The position numbers and the translations under genes were made by a program. This document shows positions 28,137-38,744 of a stretch of DNA of 64,000 nucleotides, in pieces; the first letter of the stretch is position 1, and the number at the start of each line of letters is the position of its first letter. A model generated the notes under the pieces. That model had not been told where the DNA came from, ran no database searches, and was given only the letters and a program-made list of their open reading frames with translations. Source of the stretch: Haliscomenobacter sp. (GTDB lineage Bacteria; Bacteroidota; Bacteroidia; Chitinophagales; Saprospiraceae); assembly GCF_016718685.1 (NCBI RefSeq), contig NZ_JADKCX010000009.1:61111-125110 (forward strand). The letters run 5' to 3'.

Positions 28137-29019
28137 ATGAACAGGCGAGAAGCAATCAACACTGGTCTTTTGGGCTTGGCGGCAACCCAGGTCTCAGGCA
28201 TGACCTCTATGCTAAGTGGTAGCAACAAAAAAGAATCAACTATGGACAGCAAAGCTCCTTTTCAGCACTCCGTTTGCAAGTGGTGCTTCAATGACCTGCC
28301 TCTGGAAGCCATGGCCGAAAAGGTCAAAGACATGGGCATCACTTCCATCGAATTGGTGGGCGTCAATGATTGGGCCGTTCTCAAAAAAGTATGGAATGAC
28401 CTGCGCCATTGGCAATGCTCCATTCATCAGCCTGACCGATGGTTTCAACGAAGTCAACAACCATGCCAAGTACCACAGCATGTTCCCCGAACTGCTGCAA
28501 AAGGCTGCGGATGCAGGCATTCCCAACATCATCGTCTTTTCGGGTAACCGCCGCGGGAAAAGTGATGTAGAAGGTATGGAAAACTGTGCCAAAGGATTGG
28601 AGCCTATCGTCAAACAAGCGGAAAAACTGGGCGTAAACATCGTGATGGAGCTGCTCAATAGCAAAGTTAACCACAAGGATTACCAATGTGACCATTCTGA
28701 ATGGGGCGTACAATTGTTAGAAAAAATGGGCTCACCCAACATGAAATTGCTTTACGACATTTACCACATGCAAATCATGGAGGGTGACGTTATTGCCACC
28801 ATCAAAAAGCACAACAAGTATTTTGGCCATTACCATACTGCGGGTGTACCTGGACGGCACGAAATTGATGAAAGCCAGGAATTGAATTACCCCGCCATCA
28901 TGAAGGCGATTGCGGCTACTGGATACAAAGGTTTTGTGGCCCAGGAGTTCATTCCTGTGGCGCAAGACAAACTGGGCAGTTTGCGCAAAGCTGTAGAAAT
29001 CTGTGATGTAACCGCCTAA
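28137..29019 (+). CDS. Hydroxypyruvate-isomerase-like TIM-barrel protein with Tat signal (one frameshift)
   Basis: A sugar-phosphate isomerase/epimerase-family TIM barrel of about 294 residues. The N-terminus has a Tat-like motif NRREAINTGLLGLAATQ, pointing to periplasmic export. Family features: HSVCKWCFNDLPLEAMAEK, NIIVFSGNRRG, VMELLNSKVNHKDY, LLYDIYHMQIMEGD (metal-ligand region), FGHYHTAGVPGRHEIDE and GFVAQEFIP. One extra A in the A6 run at 28383-28388 breaks the frame; removing it gives VLKKYGMTCAIGNA. Known: relatives isomerise hydroxypyruvate or act on sugars. A strong bidirectional terminator follows. Substrate not certain. Confidence 0.85.
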
Positions 29020-29042
29020 ATAAGTTCGATATAACTTTGGCG

Positions 29043-29100
29043 TTAGCGCGCTTATCGGCGCTGAATTTATTGTCCGATAAGCGCGCTAAGTCTTTTTTAT
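29043..29100. terminator. Strong bidirectional terminator
   Basis: A perfect 16-bp inverted repeat, TTAGCGCGCTTATCGG (29043-29058) and its complement (29074-29089), with a 15-nt loop, followed by TCTTTTTTATT in the plus direction. It separates the convergent sugar isomerase and metalloprotease genes and touches the 3' end of the latter. Confidence 0.9.
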
Positions 29101-31527
29101 TCTCCACAACCAATCGGCGCGCCATCCGGCATCGCCGGCCCGGCGGGCACCTTATACACGGAAGGATCAGCCCGGAAAGTGCGCAACTGCTCGCGCAGGT
29201 ATGCGTAATGCGCACTTTGATTGGCATCTGCTGGTGCGCCAAAACTGGCCAAAATCAAATCCAGCTTAGACAAGCGTAATAAAGCATGCGCCGCTACCTG
29301 TTGATTGATTTCTTTGTCTCCGGCCAGATTTAGCACGTGATGTACCAATGATTTTTCGGTCATGCGATTCAATTCCATCAGGTAAGGATTGGTGCTGGCA
29401 CGATCCTTTTGTACGGCCAGAAACAATGCATCCAATAATTCTGCCAAGCCCAGTCGCTTGTTGCTGCGGGCATTTTGTTCCACCAGACGTGCCAGGCGTT
29501 GCGGGTTCAGCAACATATCCAGGGTATGTTCTACAGAACTTTCGGCAGCAGCGAGGGGGTCAAAAGTAAGCCCGGTATATACTTTAAACAGCTCCCGGTC
29601 GCGGCGATAACCACTCGGCTGGGGTGGAATCAAGGCGATGATGCGTTCGGGAATGGCCAAAAAACCTGGTTTGAGGGTGGCGATCAAGGCATTGAGCGCA
29701 TCGCGTTGGGCGGCATCGTCGATCATTTGGTTCGTCGCTTGTCCGTCACCCCTTGTGGCATAGGTATAATTGACACCCGCCACCATTTTAGCCGTTGCTT
29801 CTACCTGATAACGGTGAGCGAGATAAACAGGAACCAATACACTTTCCAAAGTACCCATGGGTGCACCCATCGGGATGTTTTTTTCGCTGAACCCGGCCAG
29901 AGCCTTTTGACGTATGCGCATGATGCGCCGCAGTTCTTCCGGTGCAGACTTGCCCTCGTCCCAAAGGTGGGAGTAAGGGTGAGCACCACCCGGTGCACGC
30001 GAGTCTTCATCGGTGATGTATTGAAAACCCATTTTGAGGTTTTCGTCAATGATTTTTTTCAGTTCCCCAGCTTCGTCGGTTCCGTCGGGAAAGTCCTGAT
30101 AGCCGAAAATGATGCTGCGCTTGTCCCAATCTCCAATGCCTACGGCGTAGGCTTTGGAAAAATCGATGTTTCCGTTATTGTCCAGCGTGATGAGCGGGTG
30201 AGGATAGTCCATCACCGAGGCGCGGTCTTTGACACTGGCCGCAAAATTATGAGCCAGGCCTAAGGTGTGCCCAACCTCATGCGCCGATAACTGCCGCAAA
30301 CGGGCCAAGCGCCATTTCTTTGAGTTTTGGGTCGGGGTTGGTACCATTTTCATAAGCCTCAATCATGCCCTGAGCAATCAAAAAATCCTGGCGAACCCGC
30401 AGGGAGCCCAGTAGTACATGCCCTTTGATGATCTCCCCCGTACGCGGATCGGTCACCGAGCTACCGTAGCTCCAGCCCCGGGTGGAGCGGTGTACCCAGT
30501 TGATGAGGTTGTAGCGCACGTCCATGGGGTCGGCGCCTTCGGGCAGTACTTCAACCTGGAAAGCATTGCGGTATCCGGCGGCTTCGTAGGCCTGGTTCCA
30601 CCAACGAGCTCCTTCTAGTAACGCTGATCTGATGGGCTCGGGTGCGCCGCGGTCGAGGTAATAAATGATGGGTTCAACCGGATCACTAATGGCTGCGTTG
30701 GGGTCTTTTTTCTCCAAACGGTGGCGGGTGATGAAGCGTTTGAACACCGGCTGTTCAATTGGAGTGGCGTAATCCCGATAGCCGGTCATAAAGTAGCCAG
30801 CACGGGGGTCGTAAATGCGTGGTTTGTAATTGGCATCGGGTAGCTCAATCAAACTGTGGTGCATGCGCACGGTTATTGCATCCGGACTGGGGGTCACCGA
30901 GCGCACCCACTCGCCTTGCGGGTCACCCGAAAAGGTAATGATGGCTTCAAATTCACTGTTTTTGGGAAAATTTTTGGTGCGTTCCAGGTAAATGGCGGAA
31001 CGGGTGGCATCCACATTGTAACTGCCCTGGCGCGAGCTGCGCAGGCGGTTGGCCACGCCGTGGGCGTCGCGCAGGAGGAAGGGAGTAAAATCAACCAGCA
31101 CTTTTCCGTTTTCTTCGGCTTCTACTTTGAAGCCCCAGAGGGTAGAACTGGCGAAAGCTTCGGCCACCGAGCGGGCTTCATCGGGGTTGTTGCTTACGGC
31201 ACGGTACTCGTAGTTGGGCTGCATCATCAGTACTTTGGGGCCAATGCGTACAAAGCGTACAATGCGGTCGCTGCCCAATTGGTTGCGGTCCAGGCCGATG
31301 TCATTGGAGCCGACCCCCGCGGAAAGGCCATTGACGTAGAGGATTTCCTGATCCCACTTGTCGATTTCGAGCCAGATCTTGCCTTCTTTTTCGTCCCAAT
31401 AAAAATTGAAATAACCGGAATAGGCTTTGCTGTTTTTGGTTTTATCGGTGATCGTGGGCGTTTTGTCCTGGCTCCAGGTGGTGGTGGAGGCCAGCGCCAG
31501 TAAAATAAGTAGGGCGTATTTGCGCAT
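29097..31527 (-). CDS. Large exported zinc-dependent metalloprotease (DUF5117/DUF4953-type, one frameshift)
   Basis: About 810 residues. Signal peptide MRKYALLILLALASTTTWSQ. The N-terminal third is a DUF5117-like domain, and the central peptidase has the extended zinc motif AHEVGHTLGLAHN with a Met-turn SVMDYPHP, as in M10-like metzincins. The C-terminal 300 residues are helical (DUF4953-like). The frames split near 30307: removing one T from GCGCTTGG (minus strand) joins ...LKEMALARLRQLSAHEVGHT. I start at the ATG with the signal peptide, ignoring a 20-residue upstream extension. The family is common in Bacteroidota and of unknown physiological substrate. Confidence 0.87.
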
Positions 31528-31629
31528 GTTAGTGAGTATTGTTTGGTTAGTGATTGGGTAAAAATAGGAAAATCTAAAATAAATCATCTTGCTGTGTACT
31601 TTTGTTTAATTTTCTAAAAATCGACTTTA

Positions 31630-32606
31630 ATGAAAAATCTCCTCGTTGCCCTTTGCTTATTGCTTGGTACTCGTGTTCATGCCCAGTTTTTCAAACAAGA
31701 CAATGGCCTGGCCCACACCTTTTCCATTGTAGCCCGCGACGAAAAAACCGGGGAAATGGCCGTTGGGGTGCAAAGCCATTGGTTCAGCGTGGGTACTTCC
31801 GTTTCCTGGGCCGAAGCAGGCGTAGGTGCCGTTGCGACCCAATCTTTTACCAACAAGTCCTTCGGCATTCGGGGTTTGGCCTTGCTCAAAGCTGGAAAGA
31901 CGGCCCAGGAAGCGCTCGATATTTTATTGTCAGACGATCCGGGCAAAGAAGTCCGCCAAGTGGGTATCGTGGACGCCAAAGGCAACGTGGCCAATTTTAC
32001 CGGAAAAAATTGTATTGATTTTGCCGGAGATTTGAAAGGAAAAGGATACGCTGTACAAGCCAATATGATGCTGACAAATGAAGTCCCTGCAGCTATGGCC
32101 AAGGCCTATGAAGCCAATCTGAATCTGCCCTTGGCCGAACGGGTTTTGGCCACGCTCAAAGCCGCGCAAAAAGTAGGCGGGGACATTCGCGGCAAACAAT
32201 CGGCAGTCATTTTGGTGGTCAAAGGGGAAGCCACGGGTAAACCCTGGGATGAGAACCATTTGGTCGACTTGCGGGTAGATGACCATGCTACTCCCCTAGT
32301 CGAGTTGGAGCGTCTGTTGAACTTGCACCGCGCCTATGAGCACATGAACAACGGCGATTTGGCCACCGAAAGAACGATATGCCATTGGCCATGCAAGAAT
32401 ACGAAGCGGCCATGAAGATGTTCCCCAATAACCTCGAGATGAAGTATTGGACGGCGATCACTTTGGCGAACAATGGGAATGTGGCCAAAGCTGCCAAACT
32501 GCTCAAAAGTGTTTATGCCAAGGATCCATTGTGGCGGGAATTGACGAAACGATTGCCGAAGTCGGGGGTGTTGACGGTGAAGGAGGAAGAGATGAACTTT
32601 TGTTGA
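31630..32606 (+). CDS. Secreted DUF1028 (Ntn-hydrolase-like) protein with C-terminal helical repeat (one frameshift)
   Basis: About 325 residues. Signal peptide MKNLLVALCLLLGTRVHA. The DUF1028 domain begins TFSIVARDEKTGEMAVGVQS and has WAEAGVGAVATQSFTN, both conserved; DUF1028 proteins adopt an Ntn-hydrolase fold. The C-terminal 75 residues (PLAMQEYEAAMKMFPNN, YWTAITLANNGNVAKAAKLL) look like one or two TPR units. The two parts are in different frames; one missing base near 32370 joins them through NDMPLAMQEYE. It is divergent from the metalloprotease. Enzymatic activity is unproven for this family. Confidence 0.83.
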
Positions 32607-32657
32607 ATTTGAAGTAGGTTCCTGGTTTTTTGCTTATTTTCACAAAAATTAACCTCA

Positions 32658-34162
32658 ATGAAAAAAGCGATTTACCTGCTCTTGTTCATCTCTTTGCCGT
32701 TTGGTTGCAATTTATGCCCAACAAAGTCCAAATAAAGGAGGCTATGCGCTCTCTTTTAAGCTTCACCTGACGGGAGTCCCCATGCCCGATTCTGTTGCCG
32801 TTTCCTGGCTGATGTTTCCCTCGCCGGAAACCAGACCGTTCAAAATGAACGGCCCCAACTCAGATGGCTACTACAACGTGGAGATCTCCTTTCCCGATTC
32901 GGCCAGGGCAAAACTTTGTTGTATCGGTATCGATCGGGTAATCAATTCGATATCCGCCGCAACTTAAAATTTGATAAAAATGGGCCTCAAATTTTGATGG
33001 ACCGCTGGGGCTATCTGGATGGCATGGCGGGTAAAGTCAAACCGGCTCAACCCATTGTAGTGTTCCAGGCCAACACCGCACCAGAGACAGCAGAACTGGC
33101 CAAGCCATTCGTAGGCATTACCAACACGGGAAACCAGTTGAACATTTGTTCCCCATCAAAAGAACCGGGGCAAGTACGAAACCCATTAAAAAAGCGGTAG
33201 CTGCTTTTCTCGATGCCCTCAGTCCAGCTCAAAGAGCAAAATGTACCTTCCCGATTGAATCAAATGAATGGCGGCGCTGGCACAACATCGAATTTTACCA
33301 AAGAACAGGTATTGGTTTAGAAGAACTGAATGCCCAGCAAAAAGAACTTGCCTTTGATATTTTGAAAGAAAGCCTCAGTACCAAAGGGCTGGAAAAGTCG
33401 AGGTCGATTATGAAAATGGAAGCCCATTTGGCCACTTTACGGCCCGACAACAAACTATTGGGTGGCGAAAAGTATTGGTTCACGTTTATGGGTACACCCT
33501 CGGCTAAAGAGCCTTGGGGTTGGCAAATTGACGGGCATCACTTGGTCATCAACTATTTTGTTTTGGGAAGCCAAATCGTGATGACGCCTACATTTATGGG
33601 CTCAGAACCCACTTATGCTGAATCAGAACCCAACAAAGGGCTGCGAACGTATGAAACCGAAGAGCGCAAGGGTTTGAATTTTTATCAGTCGCTCAATGCG
33701 GAGCAAAAAGCCAAGGCAAAACTCTGGGACAAAAAAGAAATGGATTTCAACCGGACTGAGGCCTTTCGAGACAATGAAATCATCCCCATTACGGGCATCT
33801 CCGCGCGAGAACTAACCGCAGCCCAACAAGAAAACCTGCTCGATTTGATCGCGGAGTACGTTGGCGACATCAGGGCTGAGCACGCCAAAATCAAGATGGA
33901 AGAAGTACGCCTACATGTAAAAGACACCTATTTCACCTGGGTGCAAGGCGAAAAATTGGAGGACCCATTTTATTACCGCATCCACAGTCCGGTTATCCTG
34001 ATTGAATTTGACCACCAAACTCCGGTCGCCATTTGGGATCGATCCAAACCCCGGCCTGGCCCGGTTAAAACGCATATTCATACGGTGGTGCGTACACCAA
34101 ATGGCAATGATTATGGGAAGGATTTATTGAGGGAGCATTTGGAGGCTCGGCATAGGGAGTAG
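32658..34162 (+). CDS. Secreted DUF3500 protein (three frameshifts)
   Basis: Frame-corrected length about 500 residues. The start ATG at 32658 gives a signal peptide, MKKAIYLLLFISLP then FVAIYAQ after removing one G near 32700. An N-terminal domain (KLHLTGVPMPDSVAVSWLM) precedes the DUF3500 domain (AFLDALSPAQRAKCTFP, PWGWQIDGHHLVINYFVLG, VVRTPNGNDYGKDLL). Further frame breaks near 32905 and at GGAAACC (about 33133; adding an A gives GKPVEHLFPIKRTG). DUF3500 is widespread in secreted proteins and has no assigned activity. It lies 50 bp after the DUF1028 gene on the same strand. Confidence 0.8.
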
Positions 34163-34192
34163 AGGGGGTGAGAATTGGGGTAAGTGTAATAA

Positions 34193-36009
34193 TCACGCCA
34201 TCGCCTGCAACTCCACCAACTTCCGATACTCCCCATTTTTCTCCAACAACTCCGCATGGCTGCCCCGTTCCACAATCCGCCCGGCGCGCATCACGATGAT
34301 TTCATCGGCGTATTGCACCGTGGATAAGCGATGGGCGATGACCAGGCTGGTGCGGTCTTTCATCAGGTTGAGCAGGGCTTCTTGCACCAGTTTTTCCGAT
34401 TCGGAGTCGAGCGCGGAGGTGGCTTCGTCGAGGATGAGGATGGGGGGGTTTTTGAGCAGGGCGCGGGCGATGGTCAGCCGCTGGCGTTGGCCGCCGCTGA
34501 GCTTGCTGCCGCGGTCGCCGATGTTGGTGTCGTAGCCGTTTTCGGTGGCGATGATGAAGTTGTGGGCGTTGGCGATTTTCGCAGCGCGTTCACCATCTTC
34601 GGATGTGATGTACTCCATGCCAAACACGATGTTGTTGTAAATCGTATCGTTGAACAGGCCGGCTTCCTGGGACACACTCCCCAATTGATTGCGCAAATCC
34701 TGCCAGGTCAAATCCTTGCCATTGATACCATCGATGTAAATGCCGCCCTCGCTTACGTCGTAAAAACGGGGCAACAAGTCAGCCATAGTAGATTTCCCTG
34801 CACCGGAAGCACCTACCAAGGCAACCAGTTTTCCTTTGTGGATATTCAGGTTGATGTTGTGCAACACGGGTTCGTCGGCGTTGCGGTAGTGGAAACTGAC
34901 ATTCCGGTATTCAATACCCTTTTTCAAATTTTTGGAAAGGGGTTGGATCAGGTTTTTCTTCGATGAGCAAGGGGGCATTGAGGATATGCTCCACCCTTTG
35001 CATGGCCGCAATGCCCCTTTGCACATCGTACAAACCGCGCGAAAAGGCTTTAGCCGGATTGAGTACACTAAAAAAAGCGTATAAAAAGGAGATAAACGTA
35101 CTCGCTTCGATGCTGCCTTTGAACACCATGCGGGCTCCAAACCACAACAAAACGGACACTACCGCAATCCCCAGAAACTCTGATAAAGGCGAAGCCAAAT
35201 CACGACGCCACAACATCCGCGTTTGCATGCGACGATAATCGTTGTTTTCGCGATTGAATTTGGTCTCCTGGTATTTTTCGGCATTAAAGACTTTGATGAT
35301 GCGCAAACCCGAAATGGCTTCTTCGACGATGGATACAATGGTGCCCAGCCGCTCTTGGACTTTGGAAGAACTTTTGCGCAAGGTGCGCCCAATTCCCGAT
35401 GATTACGGCTGAAAAAAGGATGAGGATAAACACAAAACCCGTCAGGACTGGGCTAACGTATAGCATGAATATCAAACTCAGGGTGATGATGATGGGCTCC
35501 CGAAAAATGGATTCCAGTGCGTTCAGGATGCTCCATTCTATTTCTTGTACATCGGCAGTGATCCGCGACATGAGGTCTCCCTTACGCTCTTCTGAGAAAT
35601 AGCCCAGGGGCAGCACCAGGATTTTGCCAAACAATTGCTCGCGCACATCCCGCACAATGCCATTTCGCGCCGGAGCCATAAAGAACATGGCCAGATAGTT
35701 GAACAGGTTTTTACAGAAAAAACCAACAGAATCACCGCACAAATCCGAATCAATGCGCCCTCCTGCCCCTGCGTTTGAATCAAGTGGCTGATCTGGTAAT
35801 TGAGCTGGCCTGAGGCCATCGGCACTCCAACTCCAGACCGGAACTGGCGAGGCTTGTACATTTTTTTGGAAAATGATGTCGAGCAATGGAATGAGCAGCG
35901 GAATACTAGCGACGTTGAACACGGCCATCAGGATGTTGCTCGCAATGCTCAGCGCTACATTGGCGCGGTACTTGCGTAGAAAGGAAAGTAAGCGCCAGAA
36001 ACTCTTCAT
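34193..36009 (-). CDS. MsbA-like ABC exporter, fused permease-ATPase (several frameshifts)
   Basis: Frame-corrected length about 605 residues. The N-terminus is MKSFWRLLSFLRKYR, followed by transmembrane helices (ASNILMAVFNVASIPLLIPL) and the coupling region SERKGDLMSRITADVQEIE. The nucleotide-binding domain is complete: Walker A GASGAGKST, signature LSGGQRQRL, Walker B ILILDEATSALD and H-loop IAHRLST. Frame breaks lie near 34945, near 35390 and at two points between 35720 and 35850, where the reading leaves and re-enters. The family exports lipids (MsbA) or drugs. It is downstream of accC on the same strand, separated only by element E2. The start lies directly at the edge of that element. 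Confidence 0.87.
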
Positions 36010-36160
36010 AGCGAAAAGTGAAAAGCGAAAAGTGAAAAGCCAAAAGCCAAAAGCCAAAAGCCAAATAGTGAATAACAAACAAGAACCCGTGAACAAACAA
36101 GGCCATCTTCGCTATTCACTATTCCCTTTTCGCTATTCACTATTCGCTTTTCGCTTTTCA
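36010..36160. repeat. Mirror-array hairpin element E2 (unit GTGAAAAGCGAAAA)
   Basis: The left arm (36010 to about 36070) is a degenerate array of AGTGAAAAGCGAAA and AGCCAAAA words. After a loop of about 40 nt the right arm (about 36112-36160) is an array of TTCGCTATTCACTATTC and TTCGCTTTTC, its complement. It fills the whole gap between the ATG of the ABC exporter and the stop of accC, and the accC TGA is itself the first TGA of a repeat unit. Confidence 0.82.
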
Positions 36161-37495
36161 ATCTTTAAAATTGAAATCATTCAAAAAACTCGTATTGAAA
36201 TCGCCCTTGCGGAAGTTTTCGTCTTTCATCAACTTCTGGTGGAAGGACACCGTTGTCTTTGGTCCTTCAATGATGAACTCATCCAGAGCGCGCTCCATTT
36301 TGCGGATACACTCCTCGCGGGTACGGGCGCGACAGATGAGTTTGGCAATCATAGAATCGTAATACGGTGGAATGGTGTAACCCGCATAAACGTGCGTATC
36401 AACCCGTACACCGTGGCCTTTTGAGCTATGGAAAGACGTGATTTTGCCCGGACTAGGCCGAAAATCAAAATTTGGATCCTCCGCATTGATCCGGCACTCC
36501 ATCGCGTGCATCTGCGGGTAGCGGTTGCCTCCAGTAATGGGTTCACCCGCCGCAATTTTGATTTGTTCTTTGATCAAGTCAAAATCGATTACTTCTTCGG
36601 TTACGGGTGTTCTACCTGGATGCGGGTATTCATTTCCATGAAGTAGAAGTTCCGGTACTTATCGACCAAAAACTCGACCGTACCTACTCCTTCATATTTA
36701 ATGGCTTCGCCCGCTTTTACAGCAGCAGTGCCCATTTTTTCGCGCAATTCGTCGGTCATAAATGGCGAAGGACATTCCTCTACCAATTTCTGGTGGCGGC
36801 GCTGAATGGAACAATCGCGCTCCGAAAGATGAACGACTTTGCCGTATTGGTCCCCAACGATTTGGAATTCGATGTGGCGAGGCTCTTCGATGTATTTTTC
36901 CATGTAGATGCCATCGTTGGAGAAGGACGCTTTGGCCTCCATCCGGGCAGTATTCCAGGCACTTTCAAAATCTTCTTCTTTCCAAACGATGCGCATACCC
37001 TTGCCACCACCACCGGCAGTAGCTTTGAGGATGATGGGGTAACCCACTTCTTTGGCTTGCTTTTTCCCTGCTGGAACATCCTGCAACAAACCTCCAGAGC
37101 CAGGCACCACGGGCACATTGGCCGCAATCATAGTTTCTTTGGCGGTAATTTTATCCCCATTTTGCGGATCTGCGAGGTGTTGGGCCAATGAACTTGATGC
37201 CGTATTCCAGGCAAACCTCAGCAAAATCGGCATTTTCTGCCAAAAATCCATAACCTGGATGCACTGCATCCGCGTTGGTGATTTCTACGGCAGCCATGAT
37301 GCGTGGAATACTCAAATAAGACTCCGAAGATTGAGGAGGACCGATACAAACCGCTTCATCGGCAAACCGCACGTGCAGGCTTTCCCGATCGGCTGTAGAA
37401 TAAACAGCAACCGTCTTAATGCCCATTTCCCGGCAAGTGCGGATGATACGCAGTGCAATTTCACCGCGATTGGCTATGAGGATTTTGTTGAACAT
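36158..37495 (-). CDS. accC: Biotin carboxylase of acetyl-CoA carboxylase (two frameshifts)
   Basis: Frame-corrected length about 446 residues, normal for AccC. It carboxylates biotin on AccB, the first step of fatty-acid synthesis. N-terminal KILIANRGEIALRIIRTCRE, the glycine-rich ATP-grasp loop ATAGGGGKGMRIV, ERDCSIQRRHQKLVEECPS and the catalytic FYFMEMNTRIQVEHP. Frame breaks near 37190 (after FIGPTP) and near 36605 (after IQVEHP; the continuation reads VTEEVIDFDLIKEQIKIAAGEP). As the gene is essential, these are very likely sequence errors. Operon with accB upstream and the ABC exporter downstream, both gaps filled by repeat elements. Confidence 0.94.
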
Positions 37496-37510
37496 TCGTC
37501 AAAGGATTCT

Positions 37511-37628
37511 GAAGGAGGTTCGAAGGTTCGAAGGTTCGAAGGTTCGAAGGTTCGAAGGTTCAAAAGTTGGTAACAACCCTCGAACCCTTGAACCCTCGAA
37601 CCCCCGAACCCTCGAACTCCCGAGCCCT
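37511..37628. repeat. Mirror-array hairpin element E3 (unit GGTTCGAA)
   Basis: The left arm has at least six copies of GGTTCGAA (37516 to about 37562), nearly perfect in the first five. A loop of only a few bases (around TTGGTAACAA) is followed by a right arm (37574-37628) of CCCTCGAAC-type units, the complement with G/A variation. The arms pair over about 50 bp. It fills the gap between accB and the accC start, inside an operon, so it is probably transcribed. Confidence 0.88.
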
Positions 37629-37630
37629 CT

Positions 37631-38155
37631 TTATTTCGGATCTACCAAGAAAAGAACCTGATCGTACTCTACAGGCTGAGCATCTTCTACCAGCACCTTC
37701 ACTACGGTTCCGCTGATGTCGGCTTCAATTTCGTTGAACAGTTTCATGGCCTCGACAATACAGACCACGGAACCTATACTAATGGTATCCCCAACTTTGA
37801 CAAAAGCGGGCTTATCCGGACCTGCCGAACGGTAGAAAGTGCCAACAATGGGGGACTTAACGGCTTTGTAACGGCTATCGTCACCAGCAGCAGCAGATGT
37901 TTTGCTCAGGGCTGGCTCGGCAGCAGACGCAGGCGTTGGAGCAGCTACCGGAGCAGGTGTTTCCAAGCTGGCGGAATTGGCTGAAACCGAGACCGACTGT
38001 GGTAGCGTCGCTTGAATTGATGGAACAACAAACTGTCCTTTCCCAAAATATTTGGTACGGATTTGCAGTTCAAATTCGCCATCTTTCATTTTGAACTCAG
38101 AGAGTTCCAGCCGGCTTACCAGCTTCAGTAATTCTTGAATCTCCTTTGCATCCAT
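37631..38155 (-). CDS. accB: Biotin carboxyl carrier protein of acetyl-CoA carboxylase
   Basis: A 174-residue AccB. The N-terminal helix (MDAKEIQELLKLVSRLELSE) binds AccC. An Ala/Pro-rich linker follows (residues about 55-100), and the C-terminal biotinyl domain has the biotinylation motif VEAMKLFNEIEAD, with the modified Lys near residue 140. Frame intact. The start lies 3 bp after the efp stop, so efp-accB-accC form an operon, the usual Bacteroidota order after fabH. Confidence 0.95.
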   Translation of the reverse strand: MDAKEIQELLKLVSRLELSEFKMKDGEFELQIRTKYFGKGQFVVPSIQATLPQSVSVSANSASLETPAPVAAPTPASAAEPALSKTSAAAGDDSRYKAVKSPIVGTFYRSAGPDKPAFVKVGDTISIGSVVCIVEAMKLFNEIEADISGTVVKVLVEDAQPVEYDQVLFLVDPK

Positions 38156-38158
38156 AAG

Positions 38159-38728
38159 TTACTGTTGTTTTACACGTTCCATATAAGCCCCAGTATGGGT
38201 ATCGATCTTGACAAAGTCGCCTTGATTGATGAACAGGGGAACTCTAATTTCAGCGCCACTTTCAACGGTTGCGGGTTTAAACGCATTGGTTGCAGTATCT
38301 CCTTTAAGGCCAGGCTCGGTATAAGTGATTTCCATGATAACCGATGAGGCCATTTCCAGGGTCAATACTGTGTCTTTAGCCGCGTGGTACAGAATGTCCA
38401 CTTCCATACCTTCTTTGAGTAAATCTGGGCGCTCGATCAATTTTTCATCAATAGAAACTTGCTCGTAATCTTCATTGTTCATGAAGTTATGCCCCATTTC
38501 ATCTTTATAAAGGTACTGAAATTTACGACGTTCAATCCTTACTTCGTCGATTTTTGCACTCGAAGGGAAAGTATTGTCCACCAGCTTCCCGTTGGTCATG
38601 CTTTTGAGCTTGGTACGCACGAAGGCCGCACCACGGGCAGGTTTTACGTGTTGAAATTCAATGACGGTCCAAATGTCGCCTTCCCATTCCATACAGAGTC
38701 CGTTGCGGATATCGGATGTAGAAGCCAT
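38159..38728 (-). CDS. efp: Translation elongation factor P
   Basis: A 189-residue EF-P, which relieves ribosome stalling at polyproline. Domain I begins TSDIRNGLCMEWEGDIWTVIEFQHVKP, and the C-terminal OB domain ends INQGDFVKIDTHTGAYMERV. The beta3-beta4 loop that carries the modified residue reads KPARGAAF, so Arg stands where E. coli has the beta-lysylated Lys. The frame is intact and the Arg codon is CGT. Operon: fabH (16 bp upstream), accB (3 bp downstream). Confidence 0.95.
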   Translation of the reverse strand: MASTSDIRNGLCMEWEGDIWTVIEFQHVKPARGAAFVRTKLKSMTNGKLVDNTFPSSAKIDEVRIERRKFQYLYKDEMGHNFMNNEDYEQVSIDEKLIERPDLLKEGMEVDILYHAAKDTVLTLEMASSVIMEITYTEPGLKGDTATNAFKPATVESGAEIRVPLFINQGDFVKIDTHTGAYMERVKQQ

Positions 38729-38744
38729 GAAAGTTCAATTTATG

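Noticed and set aside
37511..37570. Regularly repeated GGTTCGAA resembling a CRISPR or tRNA T-loop signature
   Set aside because: The copies are directly adjacent with no unique spacers, and no cas gene or tRNA fold is present; it is one arm of a mirror element.
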